A stretch of 43,707 nt of DNA from Verrucomicrobiia bacterium. GTDB taxonomy: Bacteria; Verrucomicrobiota; Verrucomicrobiia; Opitutales; Opitutaceae. The number at the start of each line of letters is the position of its first letter. The first letter of the stretch is position 1. A program made the translations under genes and the position numbers. Under the pieces are notes generated by a model that saw only the letters and a list, made by a program, of their open reading frames with translations, searched no databases and was not told the DNA's origin. Where the stretch lies: contig WYBX01000128.1 of NCBI GenBank assembly GCA_011525695.1, positions 1 to 43,707 of the forward strand, read 5' to 3'. Below are positions 33,656-41,497 of this stretch, piece after piece.

Positions 33656-34212
33656 AAAGACTCCGCTTCGACACCTTTCCCACCCCGTGTGGCAACTTCT
33701 CAATCGCGCTCGACGACAGCGGCGCAATCGTCGCCACCGCATTCGGCGGGCTTGAGGCGCTTCGTGCGCGTTGGCTTCATGGAGGGCCGGGCTCCCTCCT
33801 TCGCCGAGCCTTCGGAGGGCAAGCCGCCCTGGCCGCGATGTCCCGCGATCCCGCGGCGTTGAGTTCAGCGCGGGAACAGATCGAGGCCTACTTCGCCGGC
33901 GCGCGGCGCACATTCGACCTGCCGCTGGCGCGGACGGGCACCGATTTCCAGCGCGAAGTCTGGGCGGCACTGCAGCGTATTCCGTTCGGCACGACGTGCA
34001 GTTACGGGCAACTCGCCGCGGCCATCGGTCGCCACCAGTCAGCCCGTTCAGTGGGTCGGGCGAATGCGACCAACCCAATTTGCCTGATTGTGCCGTGCCA
34101 CCGCGTCATCGGAGCGGATGGATCCCCCACCGGCTTTGCCTTCGGCATGGCGATCAAGATGAAGCTGCTCGAATTCGAACGCTCCGTGCCCGCCTTGTCG
34201 CCCGCCGCCTGA
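33652..34212 (+). CDS. ogt: Methylated-DNA-[protein]-cysteine S-methyltransferase
   Basis: A 186-residue repair protein that moves a methyl group from O6-methylguanine to its own cysteine. The active site PCHR contains Cys149 within LIVPCHRVIG, and the helix-turn-helix with the arginine finger (SARSVGRANATNP) lies at 130-142. The ATG at 33652 overlaps the TGA of the Ada/AlkA gene, so translation is coupled. The residue order and length match Ogt. It ends one base before the convergent trpF stop. Confidence 0.95.
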   Translation: MKRLRFDTFPTPCGNFSIALDDSGAIVATAFGGLEALRARWLHGGPGSLLRRAFGGQAALAAMSRDPAALSSAREQIEAYFAGARRTFDLPLARTGTDFQREVWAALQRIPFGTTCSYGQLAAAIGRHQSARSVGRANATNPICLIVPCHRVIGADGSPTGFAFGMAIKMKLLEFERSVPALSPAA

Positions 34213-34213
34213 A

Positions 34214-34897
34214 TCAAGCTGTCCCCGACGCCGGGGCCCCCCGCTGCTTTCCTCCCGCCTGCTGCAGAGCATCCGCCAGTGCCCGGAGTTTTGCCGGATC
34301 CTTCACGCCGGGCGCACTCTCCACGCCGCTGTTCACATCGACGAACCGCGCGCCACTCTGCGCAATGGCCTCACCGATATTTTCGGGCCTCAATCCGCCG
34401 GCCAGGATCCACACGTTGCCTGGATGGGCCGCCTGGTGACGCGCAAAACGGGCCCAGTCGCCCGTTTGCCCGGATCCACCGAAACCGCCGGCGTGAAAGG
34501 TATCCATCAGCACGAACTTCGCGAGTGCTCGCACCGACGCCGGAACGTCATTCTCCGGCGGAAGCTTCGGGGCCAGCCACAACCGTCGTTCTCCGACCAG
34601 CCGCGACCATGCTTCCACTCGCGCCACTGGGGTCTCCGGCCGGAAATGAATCTGAAAGAAATCGAATCCCGCCTCGCGCATTGCCTCGAGCTCCGCTTCG
34701 GATGGCTCAATCGAGACCGCCACCTTTCGGCGGTCAGGCAGCCGCTCCCGCATCGCATGGAATTGCGCCAGCGTCACGTGCCGCGGCGATCGTTCGTGCA
34801 GGATGAACCCCAGGTAATCCGCGCCGCATGCATCGGCGAGCTCCGCATCGACCAGCGAAGTTATCCCGCAAACCTTGAGCCGGATTCCGCCAATCAT
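34214..34897 (-). CDS. trpF: Phosphoribosylanthranilate isomerase
   Basis: A 227-residue TIM-barrel enzyme of tryptophan synthesis that converts phosphoribosylanthranilate to CdRP. The catalytic Cys is in KVCGIT (Cys10) and the catalytic Asp in RFVDVNSGVE near residue 193. The C-terminal phosphate-binding block NSGVESAPGVKDPAKL is present. The ATG at 34897 overlaps the stop of the upstream DegT-type aminotransferase gene by four bases, so the two are translationally coupled, an unusual pair. No other trp gene is in the window. Confidence 0.93.
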   Translation of the reverse strand: MIGGIRLKVCGITSLVDAELADACGADYLGFILHERSPRHVTLAQFHAMRERLPDRRKVAVSIEPSEAELEAMREAGFDFFQIHFRPETPVARVEAWSRLVGERRLWLAPKLPPENDVPASVRALAKFVLMDTFHAGGFGGSGQTGDWARFARHQAAHPGNVWILAGGLRPENIGEAIAQSGARFVDVNSGVESAPGVKDPAKLRALADALQQAGGKQRGAPASGTA

Positions 34898-35994
34898 CCC
34901 GTGAACTTGTTGATGCTGGCAATCACGTGATCGACCTGCGCGTCCGTGAGCTCCGGGAAGATCGGCAGGCTGAGGCAGGTGGCCGCGGCTCGCTCCGCAA
35001 TCGGCAGCGAACCCGGGCCCTGCCCCAACCCGGCGTAGCAGCGCTGCAAATGCAGCGGCACCGGATAAATGAGATCCGTGCCAACGTCGTGCCTGGCCAG
35101 GTGCTCGCGGAGCGCATCCCGGCGCGGATGGCGGAGCGTGAACTGATGAAAGACGGACCGTCCATAGTCGGTCTGGGCCGGCAGCTGCACCTCCGCCAGC
35201 TGGATTCCGGCCAGGTATCGGCCGGCGATCTCCTGCCTCCGGGCCGTCCACCGGCCGAGGTGCGGGAGCTTCACGTTCAAGAGCGCACCCTGAAAGCCAT
35301 CCATCCGGAAATTGCCGCCCACGATGTCGTGATAGTATCGCCGATCCGAGCCGTGCACACGGATATGCCGGGCCTGGGTGTGGATCCGCTCCCCCCGCGC
35401 CACGAAGGCCCCGCCTTCGCCACATGCCCCCAGGTTCTTGGTGGGATAAAAGCTGAACGTGCCCACGTCGCCCAGCAGCCCGACCGGGGTGTCCCGGAAT
35501 TTCGCGCCAACCGCCTGGGCGCAATCCTCGATCACAAACAGCCCCCGCCGCTTCGCGATCGCCATGATCTCGTCCATCCGCGCGGGCTGGCCGAACAGAT
35601 GCACGACGATGATCCCCTTCGTGCGCGGCGTCAGCGCCGCTTCGATTCGGGCTGGATCCAGGTTGAAGGTTCCCTCGTCGATATCGACGAAGACCGGCTT
35701 AGCCCCCACATAGCTGATGCCCCACGCAGAGGAGATGAACGTGAACGGGGTCGTGATCACCTCGTCGCCGGGCCCGAACCCGGCAATCATGCACGCCACG
35801 TGCAGCGGCGCGGTGCCGCTGTTCATGCCCAGGATCCGCGGATAACCGAGCGTCGCCGCAAAATTCCGCTCGAAGTCCTCGACATCCTTCCCGAGGCAGA
35901 AGCGGGTCGCGTCGTAGGTTGCCGCCAGCGCCGCCAGCGCCTCCTGGCGCAGCGCGCAATGCTGGAGCGAAAGATCGAGGAACGGCACCTTCAT
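34894..35994 (-). CDS. DegT/DnrJ/EryC1/StrS-type aminotransferase (sugar aminotransferase)
   Basis: A 366-residue PLP enzyme of the DegT family, which makes amino sugars for polysaccharides and natural products. The PLP Lys186 is in FYPTKNLGACGEGG, and Asp157 (VIEDCAQAVGA) binds the pyridine nitrogen. It starts MKVPFLDLS, the usual beginning for this family. It is cytoplasmic. It overlaps trpF by four bases. No sugar-pathway neighbours are near, so the substrate is unknown. It should not be confused with the exported relative at 40108-41487. Confidence 0.95.
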   Translation of the reverse strand: MKVPFLDLSLQHCALRQEALAALAATYDATRFCLGKDVEDFERNFAATLGYPRILGMNSGTAPLHVACMIAGFGPGDEVITTPFTFISSAWGISYVGAKPVFVDIDEGTFNLDPARIEAALTPRTKGIIVVHLFGQPARMDEIMAIAKRRGLFVIEDCAQAVGAKFRDTPVGLLGDVGTFSFYPTKNLGACGEGGAFVARGERIHTQARHIRVHGSDRRYYHDIVGGNFRMDGFQGALLNVKLPHLGRWTARRQEIAGRYLAGIQLAEVQLPAQTDYGRSVFHQFTLRHPRRDALREHLARHDVGTDLIYPVPLHLQRCYAGLGQGPGSLPIAERAAATCLSLPIFPELTDAQVDHVIASINKFTG

Positions 35995-36009
35995 GGTTTC
36001 CCGCCAGTC

Positions 36010-36477
36010 ACGCCAATTCAGCCGAAGAAACCAATCCTAAGATTCGCGCGCCCCCGCCGATGGCTTGGGGACGTCGGGCCAGAGTTTTAACCATGGGCTC
36101 GAGCCTCCAATCCCCGCCGGCTTCACGCTCTTCGCGAGAGCTCCTGCGCCTTTTGAGCCTCCTGCGGCAATCCTCGGGTTGGCCGCAATAAGGCTCAAGA
36201 GGCGCAAAAAGAGCTCAGACCACTCCGGACCATCCGCGAAACCCGCGAAATCTGCGGTCAAAAAATGGCGCGGATCTCTGAGGTCGCCCGCGAATGAACG
36301 CGAATTCCCGCGAATCCAGGCAATACGAATCAAACCCAGTCGTGGGGAAAAGTAATCTTCCGAGCCATCTGCGAACCAATCAAGCCACCTGTGGCCTTTT
36401 CCAGAACCTCCGGGTTTGTCGGGCAAAGGACGGGAAAAACATTCCTCGGTCCTGCCTCCGTTTTCCTCCTGTTCAAT
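36010..36477. other. Gene-free stretch rich in recurring short words
   Basis: About 470 bases between the DegT gene and hemD hold no gene that I can support; the frames found are Arg/Ser/Pro-rich without family features. The stretch instead repeats words such as cgcgaa and aatctgcgg (for example around 36232-36260 and 36287-36316, with ccgcgaatgaacgcgaattc). Similar phrase-like spacers, with cgcga and gaattc in variable order, occur in other Verrucomicrobiota by my recollection. AT-richer segments near 36185-36215 interrupt it. No promoter or terminator is clear. Confidence 0.5.
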
Positions 36478-37272
36478 TTAGATGGAAAACTTCGCGACCA
36501 GCGCCTCGACCAGCGCCTCCAGGCTCGGCGCCTTCGCCTCGAAGTCGATTGGCATTCCCACCCGCTTCATCGTCTCGCTCGTCAACGGCCCGATGCTGCC
36601 TGCGAGCGGCCGCCGCGCCTCCGGCGCCAGCTTCAAGGCACCGGCCTGATCCACGAACGACTGCACGGCCGAGGAACTCGCGAACAGGATCGCATCCGCC
36701 CCCCGGGCCCGAAAGTCCTCCGCCGCCGGCTCTGACGCCAAATCGGTCTTCTCGGTCCGGTAAACCTGCAGCGTGTCGACAATCGCACGCGCCCCCTCGA
36801 GCTTCGTGACCAGCGTCTCCCGGTTCAGGTTGCCGGTGATGACAAGCACCTTGGCGCTGTCCAGACTGCCGGTCGCGATGAGTTCCTCGGCGAGCGCCTC
36901 TCCCGTCGCCAGTTTCGGCTGGCACTCCACCCGGAGGTGCAGTTCCCGAATGCCCTTGGCTGTCCCTTCGCCCACCGCGGCAAACCGCAGCATGCCCAGC
37001 GCACGGATATCGTCGAAGCTCCGGTGGAATTCCTCGAAAAAATATCTCACTCCGTTTGGGCTCGTGAACACGATCCAGTCGTAACTCCCGAGCTCCGCCA
37101 GCACGTCCTCCAGCGTCTCGCGATCGATCGCCTTCGTCACCTGGATCAGCGGAAGCTCAATCACCTCGGCGCCAAGGGCGGCCAGTTTCTCCGCCAGTTC
37201 CGAGGCCTGCCCGCGGGCCCGGGTGATCGCGATCCGTTTGCCGGCCAGTGATTGGGCGCTGCGGGTCTTCAT
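36478..37272 (-). CDS. hemD: Uroporphyrinogen-III synthase
   Basis: A 264-residue enzyme that closes and inverts hydroxymethylbilane to uroporphyrinogen III in haem synthesis. The family is poorly conserved in sequence; it is recognised by the two alpha/beta lobes, the start GKRIAITRARGQASELAEKL, the VFTSPNGVRYFFEE block near residue 76, the second-lobe ILFASSSAVQSFVDQ (195-209) and SIGPLTSETMKRVGMP near the end. The ATG at 37272 gives the common N-terminus. It follows hemC after 43 bases on the same strand, which is the usual pairing and supports the call. Confidence 0.92.
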   Translation of the reverse strand: MKTRSAQSLAGKRIAITRARGQASELAEKLAALGAEVIELPLIQVTKAIDRETLEDVLAELGSYDWIVFTSPNGVRYFFEEFHRSFDDIRALGMLRFAAVGEGTAKGIRELHLRVECQPKLATGEALAEELIATGSLDSAKVLVITGNLNRETLVTKLEGARAIVDTLQVYRTEKTDLASEPAAEDFRARGADAILFASSSAVQSFVDQAGALKLAPEARRPLAGSIGPLTSETMKRVGMPIDFEAKAPSLEALVEALVAKFSI

Positions 37273-37315
37273 GCTGGCCCTTTGGATCCTGCGTGCCGTC
37301 AGTTCCAACCTCGCG

Positions 37316-38182
37316 CTACGCGCCGCCGGCGATCAGCCCGAGTTCCTTCAGGATTCGCTCCGCCGTCTCCGTCGGCTCCGCGAAGTCCGCATCCGTGAGC
37401 GCCACGCTGCGCAGCCCGGTGTTTTCGTGAAACAGGTGGAGCATCTCCCCCGTGACATGCGCCGCGAACGCCGTGTGACAGCCGCCGCCCAACGCCGCCT
37501 GGAATGCCCGCTCCAGCGTGACCTGGCGCATCGTGGGCGCGTCGAACACGGCCGCAAACTTCGCGGCATCCGATTCGCGGCATTGCACCGCAATCGCCCC
37601 CTGCCCGACCGCCGGCACCATCTGGTCGAAATCCAGCGGCAGAAAATCCACGCCCGGCCAGGCCGCGATCCCCAGCCGCTTCATCCCCGCCGCCGCGAGG
37701 ATCGTGCCATCCGCCGCCCCCTGCTCGCCGATCTTTCGCAGCCGCGTGTCGACGTTGCCCCGGATCTCCAGGAAGCTCACCTCCGGGAAGAGCGACTTCA
37801 CCTGGAGCCGCCGGCGCGGGCTGCCAGTCGCGATCGTTCGCGGAGTCTCGATCCCGCTCCGCAGCACCAGCACGTCCCGCGGATCCGCGCGCGGCATGTA
37901 ACCGCCAATCGCCAGCCCCGCCGGCATGTCACCCGGCAAATCCTTCGTGCTGTGGACCGCGACATCCGCCTCGCCCCGCTGCAATGCAGCCTCGAGTTCG
38001 CTCGTGAACAGCCCTTTGCCGCCCCGCTGCTCCAGCGACCACTCCGATTGTTTGTCCCCCGTGGTGACAATCTTCAGGAGTTCCGTCTCCACGCCGAGCT
38101 GGTTGCGCAGGTGGGCCGCAACCATCTCGGTCTGGGTCAGTGCGAGCGGGCTCTTGCGGGTGGCGAGAACGAGTTTCGTCAA
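37316..38182 (-). CDS. hemC: Hydroxymethylbilane synthase (porphobilinogen deaminase)
   Basis: A 288-residue enzyme that joins four porphobilinogen units. The dipyrromethane-cofactor Cys235 lies in LGGGCHTAFA, and the catalytic Asp81 in HSTKDLP; Arg-rich cofactor-binding blocks (SPRRRLQVKS) are present. The start MTKLVLATRKSPLALTQTE is typical. Length is slightly below E. coli HemC (313) but complete. It lies between ilvC (72 bases upstream) and hemD on the minus strand. Confidence 0.96.
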   Translation of the reverse strand: MTKLVLATRKSPLALTQTEMVAAHLRNQLGVETELLKIVTTGDKQSEWSLEQRGGKGLFTSELEAALQRGEADVAVHSTKDLPGDMPAGLAIGGYMPRADPRDVLVLRSGIETPRTIATGSPRRRLQVKSLFPEVSFLEIRGNVDTRLRKIGEQGAADGTILAAAGMKRLGIAAWPGVDFLPLDFDQMVPAVGQGAIAVQCRESDAAKFAAVFDAPTMRQVTLERAFQAALGGGCHTAFAAHVTGEMLHLFHENTGLRSVALTDADFAEPTETAERILKELGLIAGGA

Positions 38183-38254
38183 AGTAACGGGTAATGAGTG
38201 GCTGTGCTGGCGCGGGGCAAGTCGGTCCCGTCGATGCCGGCCGTGAGGTTCAAA

Positions 38255-39283
38255 TCAGGAATACGCGGCCTGGACGCCCTTCAGGTTCTTCTTCGTCATC
38301 CACGGCATCATGGAGCGCAGGTAGGTGCCCGTCTTTTCGATCTGGTGCTTCTCCCCTGCCTTGAGCAGCGCGTTGTACTTCTTCAGCCCGCCCTTGTATT
38401 CGCGGACCCATTCCTTGGTGAACTTGCCGGTCTGGATCTCCTTCAGGATCCGCTTCATCTCCGCCTTCGTCTGCCGGTTCACGATCCGCGGGCCGCGGGT
38501 GATGTCGCCGTATTTCGCCGTCTCGGAAACCGAGAACCGCATCCCGGCGATCCCGCTCTCGTACATCAGATCGCAGATCAGCTTCAGTTCATGCAGGCAT
38601 TCGAAATAGGCCATCTCGGGCTGGTATCCCGCCTCGACCAGCGTTTCGAACCCGGCCTGCACCAGCGCACTCGCGCCGCCGCACAACACCGCCTGCTCGC
38701 CAAACAGATCCGTCTCGGTCTCCTCCTTGAACGAGGTCTGGAGCACCCCGGCCCGCGTCGACCCGATCCCCTTCGCCCAGGCCAGCGCCGTCTTCTTGGC
38801 CCGCTTCGACTTGTCCTGCGCCACCGCAATCAGCGCCGGCATGCCCTTCCCCTCCGCATACAGCCGCCGGACCATGTGGCCCGGCCCCTTCGGGGCAACC
38901 ATGATGCAGTCGACCCCCGGGTGCAGCTTGATCAGCCCGAAATGCACCGAGAGCCCGTGGGAAAAGAGCAGCGTCTTCCCCTTCGCCAGGTTCGGCAGGA
39001 TGTCGGCGGCATACACGTCCGCCTGCTTCATGTCGGGCAGCCCGACCATGATCACATCGGCCCGGCGCACCGCCTCGGCCGTGTCGACGACCTCGAAACC
39101 ATGCTGCTCCGCGACCGCGCGTGACTTCGAGCCGGGATACAGCCCGATGATCACGGTGCAGCCGCTGTCCTTCAGGTTCAGCGCGTGGGCGTGGCCCTGC
39201 GAACCGTAGCCGAGGACGGCGAGGGTTTTGTTGGAGAAAACGCCGAGATCGGCGTCTTTGTCGGTGTAGACTTTGGCGGGCAT
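38255..39283 (-). CDS. ilvC: Ketol-acid reductoisomerase (class I)
   Basis: A 342-residue enzyme of valine, leucine and isoleucine synthesis. The NADPH motif GYGSQG is at 25-30, His109 in FSHGLSVHF is catalytic, and metal ligands include Asp192 and Glu196 in ETETDLFGEQ. It is of class I length, lacking the repeated domain of class II enzymes. The ATG at 39283 (MPAKVYTDKDAD) is standard. ilvN lies upstream and hemC downstream on the same strand. Confidence 0.97.
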   Translation of the reverse strand: MPAKVYTDKDADLGVFSNKTLAVLGYGSQGHAHALNLKDSGCTVIIGLYPGSKSRAVAEQHGFEVVDTAEAVRRADVIMVGLPDMKQADVYAADILPNLAKGKTLLFSHGLSVHFGLIKLHPGVDCIMVAPKGPGHMVRRLYAEGKGMPALIAVAQDKSKRAKKTALAWAKGIGSTRAGVLQTSFKEETETDLFGEQAVLCGGASALVQAGFETLVEAGYQPEMAYFECLHELKLICDLMYESGIAGMRFSVSETAKYGDITRGPRIVNRQTKAEMKRILKEIQTGKFTKEWVREYKGGLKKYNALLKAGEKHQIEKTGTYLRSMMPWMTKKNLKGVQAAYS

Positions 39284-39290
39284 GGATGGG

Positions 39291-39324
39291 AGTTTAAGTT
39301 TAAGTTTGAGGTTTAAAGTTGAAG
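39291..39324. repeat. Short GTTTAA-type repeat between ilvN and ilvC
   Basis: Just ahead of ilvC, agtttaa, gtttaa, gtttga and gtttaa follow one another within 34 bases, in a GC-rich genome where such an A/T-rich run stands out. A related inverted sequence (aacttgaacgtcaactt) begins about 30 bases further right. It may contain promoter elements for ilvC, but no good pair of boxes is visible. Confidence 0.35.
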
Positions 39325-39393
39325 CGGACCCTCTTGAAAGCGCAGCTGGACGGAAACTTGAACGTCAACTTCCCGCTGCAACTGCGCGCCTCG

Positions 39394-39864
39394 CTAGCGT
39401 TTCAGCGCGAGCCGGCCGGTCCGGGCGAGTTCGATGATTCCGTATGGCTCCAGCAGCCCCAGCAGCGCGCTGACCTTCTCGTCGTCACCCGTCGCCTCGA
39501 TGATCAGCGACTCGGCAGCGAGATGGACGATCTTCGCCCGGAAGATGTCCTTGATCTGGAGGATCTCCGGCCGGGACTTCGCATCCGCCCGGACGCGCAC
39601 CAGCACGAGTTCGCGCGCGACCGCCTGGCCTTCCTTGAAATCGACCACCTCCACGACGTTGACCAGCTTCCGGAGCTGCTTGATGCAGAGATCGAGCTGG
39701 CCCTCATCCCCCTTGAGCACCGTGGTGATCCGCGAAAGCGTGGCATCGTGCGTCGGCGCGACATTGAGCGAATCGATGTTGAAGCCGCGGCCGGAAAACA
39801 TTCCCGCCACGCGGGCCAGGACGCCGAACTTGTTCTCAACGAGGACTGAAATGGTATGTCGCAT
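39394..39864 (-). CDS. ilvN: Acetolactate synthase small (regulatory) subunit
   Basis: A 156-residue ACT-domain protein that binds the large subunit IlvB and gives feedback inhibition by branched-chain amino acids. The ACT domain is at 1-75 (HTISVLVENKFGVLARVAGM, GRGFNIDSLNV), followed by the ALS_ss_C domain (about 80-156). It is the usual length. The large subunit ilvB is not within the window, since the neighbour upstream is on the opposite strand. It leads the block ilvN-ilvC-hemC-hemD. The 243 bases upstream hold no clear T-box or attenuator. Confidence 0.94.
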   Translation of the reverse strand: MRHTISVLVENKFGVLARVAGMFSGRGFNIDSLNVAPTHDATLSRITTVLKGDEGQLDLCIKQLRKLVNVVEVVDFKEGQAVARELVLVRVRADAKSRPEILQIKDIFRAKIVHLAAESLIIEATGDDEKVSALLGLLEPYGIIELARTGRLALKR

Positions 39865-40043
39865 GGAAATTTCAGGACTGCATCAGGCCGTGCGGGCGGC
39901 ACTCCTGCAGGTGGTGGATGAATGCAAAGGGCCCGGAGCTTGAACGACCGCTCTCGGGTTTGTCCAGCGCTCGTTGCCGCGTGGTGACGAGCATTGACCA
40001 AGATTTGCGTGGCTGTACACCGGGAAGCCGGTAAGATTTGAAC

Positions 40044-40077
40044 CTGCCGCGGTGAGCCGAATCCCGCTCACCGGCAG
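40044..40077. other. Hairpin ahead of the exported DegT gene
   Basis: A 12-bp stem with a 2-base bulge (ctgccgcggtgagc against gctcaccggcag, loop cgaatccc) lies 30 bases before the start codon at 40108. There is no T-run after it, so it is not a standard terminator for the plus strand. It could be a regulatory or processing structure in the leader, or a repeated palindrome. Confidence 0.4.
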
Positions 40078-40107
40078 CCCCTTCCCCGCCAATTGCAGAA
40101 AGGCCCC

Positions 40108-41487
40108 ATGAACACCAATGTCCCGCGTCGGGAATTCCTGAAAAAAACTGCGGTGGCCGGCGCCGCTACTGCCCGTTATACCCGGCTCGCGTCATTGCTG
40201 GCAGCCGGCTCCGCGCCCCGGATTCTCTCGGCCGCCGCCGTGAAACCCGCCGCCCTCGGCGGCACCCCCGCCCACCCGGGAGATTTTCCCCCCTGGCCGG
40301 TTTATGATCAGTTGGAGGAAAAGGCCCTGAACGGGGTCCTGCACAGCGGCACCTGGTTCCGCGGCGACGGGAAGAAGGTCAACGAGTTCGAGCAGGCCTA
40401 TGCGAAGCTCACCGGCGCGAAGAACTGCGTCGCGACGGCCAACGGCACCGCCGCCTTGTTCGCCACGCTCAGCGCCCTCGATGTCGGCCCCGGCGACGAG
40501 GTGATCCTTTCGCCGTACACCTTCATCGCGACGCTCAACGTCGTGCTGCTGAACTACGCGCTGCCGATCTTCATCGATTCCGACCCGGAGAGCTTCCAAA
40601 TCGATGCCCGGAAGATCGAGGCCGCCGTCACCGAGCGCACCGCCGCCCTGCTCCCGGTGCATCTCGGCGGCAATCCCGCCGACCTCGACACCATCATGGA
40701 CGTGGCCCGGCGCCGCAACCTGCCGGTGGTCGAGGACGCCTGCCAGGCCTGGGTCGCCCAGTGGCGCGGCCGCAATGTCGGCACGGTGGGCACCGCCGGC
40801 TGCTTCAGCTTCCAGGCCAGCAAGAACCTCAATGCCGGCGAGGGCGGCGCGGTCATCACCGCCGACGACAAGCTGGCCGATGCCATCTACTCCTTCCAGG
40901 GCAACAATCGCGAACGCAACGCCACCGGGTATTCCTTCAAGTACCGCGGCCAGCGCGCCGCCAACCTCCGGCTCACCGAGTGGCAGGGAGCCATGCTGCT
41001 GGCGCAGATGACCCGGCTCGAGCAGCAGTCGCAGACCCGCGAGCAGAACGCCGCCTACCTCACGAAACAATTGAGCGAGATTCCGGGAATCCTGCCCGCC
41101 CGGATGTATCCTGGCACCACCCGCAATGCCTACCATCTCTACATGTTCCGATTCCAAGCTGAGAAGTTCGGCGGCGGGCTCACCCGCGCCCAGTTCATGA
41201 AGGCCATGGGCGCCGAGGGTGTGCCCTGCTCGAGCGGATACACTCCCCTCAACGAGGAACCCTTCATCCGGCAGGTCCTCGCCAGCAAGGGCTACAAGCG
41301 GATCTACCCCGCCGGCGTCCTCGCCCAATGGGCGGAACGCAACCGCTGCCCGGCCAACACCCAGCTCTGCCAGGAGGCCGTCTGGCTCAAGCAGTCGATG
41401 CTGCTCGGCCCCCGAAAGGACATGGACGACATCGTCACCGCGGTGCGCAAGGTCCATGCCCACGCCGCTCAGCTCGCCGGCACCTGA
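40108..41487 (+). CDS. Tat-exported DegT-type PLP aminotransferase
   Basis: A 459-residue DegT/DnrJ/EryC1/StrS enzyme with a twin-arginine signal (PRREFLKKTAVAGAA at 6-20), so the folded, PLP-loaded enzyme should cross the membrane by Tat. After residue about 55 the fold is complete: ANGTAALFATLSAL, Asp210 in VVEDACQ, and Lys239 in FSFQASKNLNAGEGG for PLP. The start at 40108 has AGAAAGG ahead of it as a ribosome site. It is followed by a secreted Gfo/Idh-like protein after 10 bases; both being exported suggests a joint periplasmic task on a sugar or sugar-like compound. The Tat motif lacks the preceding Ser/Thr of the strict consensus, so export is likely but not certain. Confidence 0.85.
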   Translation: MNTNVPRREFLKKTAVAGAATARYTRLASLLAAGSAPRILSAAAVKPAALGGTPAHPGDFPPWPVYDQLEEKALNGVLHSGTWFRGDGKKVNEFEQAYAKLTGAKNCVATANGTAALFATLSALDVGPGDEVILSPYTFIATLNVVLLNYALPIFIDSDPESFQIDARKIEAAVTERTAALLPVHLGGNPADLDTIMDVARRRNLPVVEDACQAWVAQWRGRNVGTVGTAGCFSFQASKNLNAGEGGAVITADDKLADAIYSFQGNNRERNATGYSFKYRGQRAANLRLTEWQGAMLLAQMTRLEQQSQTREQNAAYLTKQLSEIPGILPARMYPGTTRNAYHLYMFRFQAEKFGGGLTRAQFMKAMGAEGVPCSSGYTPLNEEPFIRQVLASKGYKRIYPAGVLAQWAERNRCPANTQLCQEAVWLKQSMLLGPRKDMDDIVTAVRKVHAHAAQLAGT

Positions 41488-41497
41488 ACCACGCTCC

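Noticed and set aside
36037..36426. 129-residue minus-strand frame in the spacer before hemD
   Set aside because: It has no family pattern and lies in word-repeat DNA; more likely chance.
39872..39994. 40-codon minus-strand frame ending 7 bases before ilvN, considered as an attenuator leader peptide
   Set aside because: It contains no run of Leu, Ile or Val codons (the end reads FAFIHHLQECRPHG) and no terminator/antiterminator pair follows, so a leader role is not supported.
40044..40077. Hairpin ahead of the exported DegT gene as an intrinsic terminator
   Set aside because: No T-run on either strand within 10 bases; listed only as a structure of unknown role.
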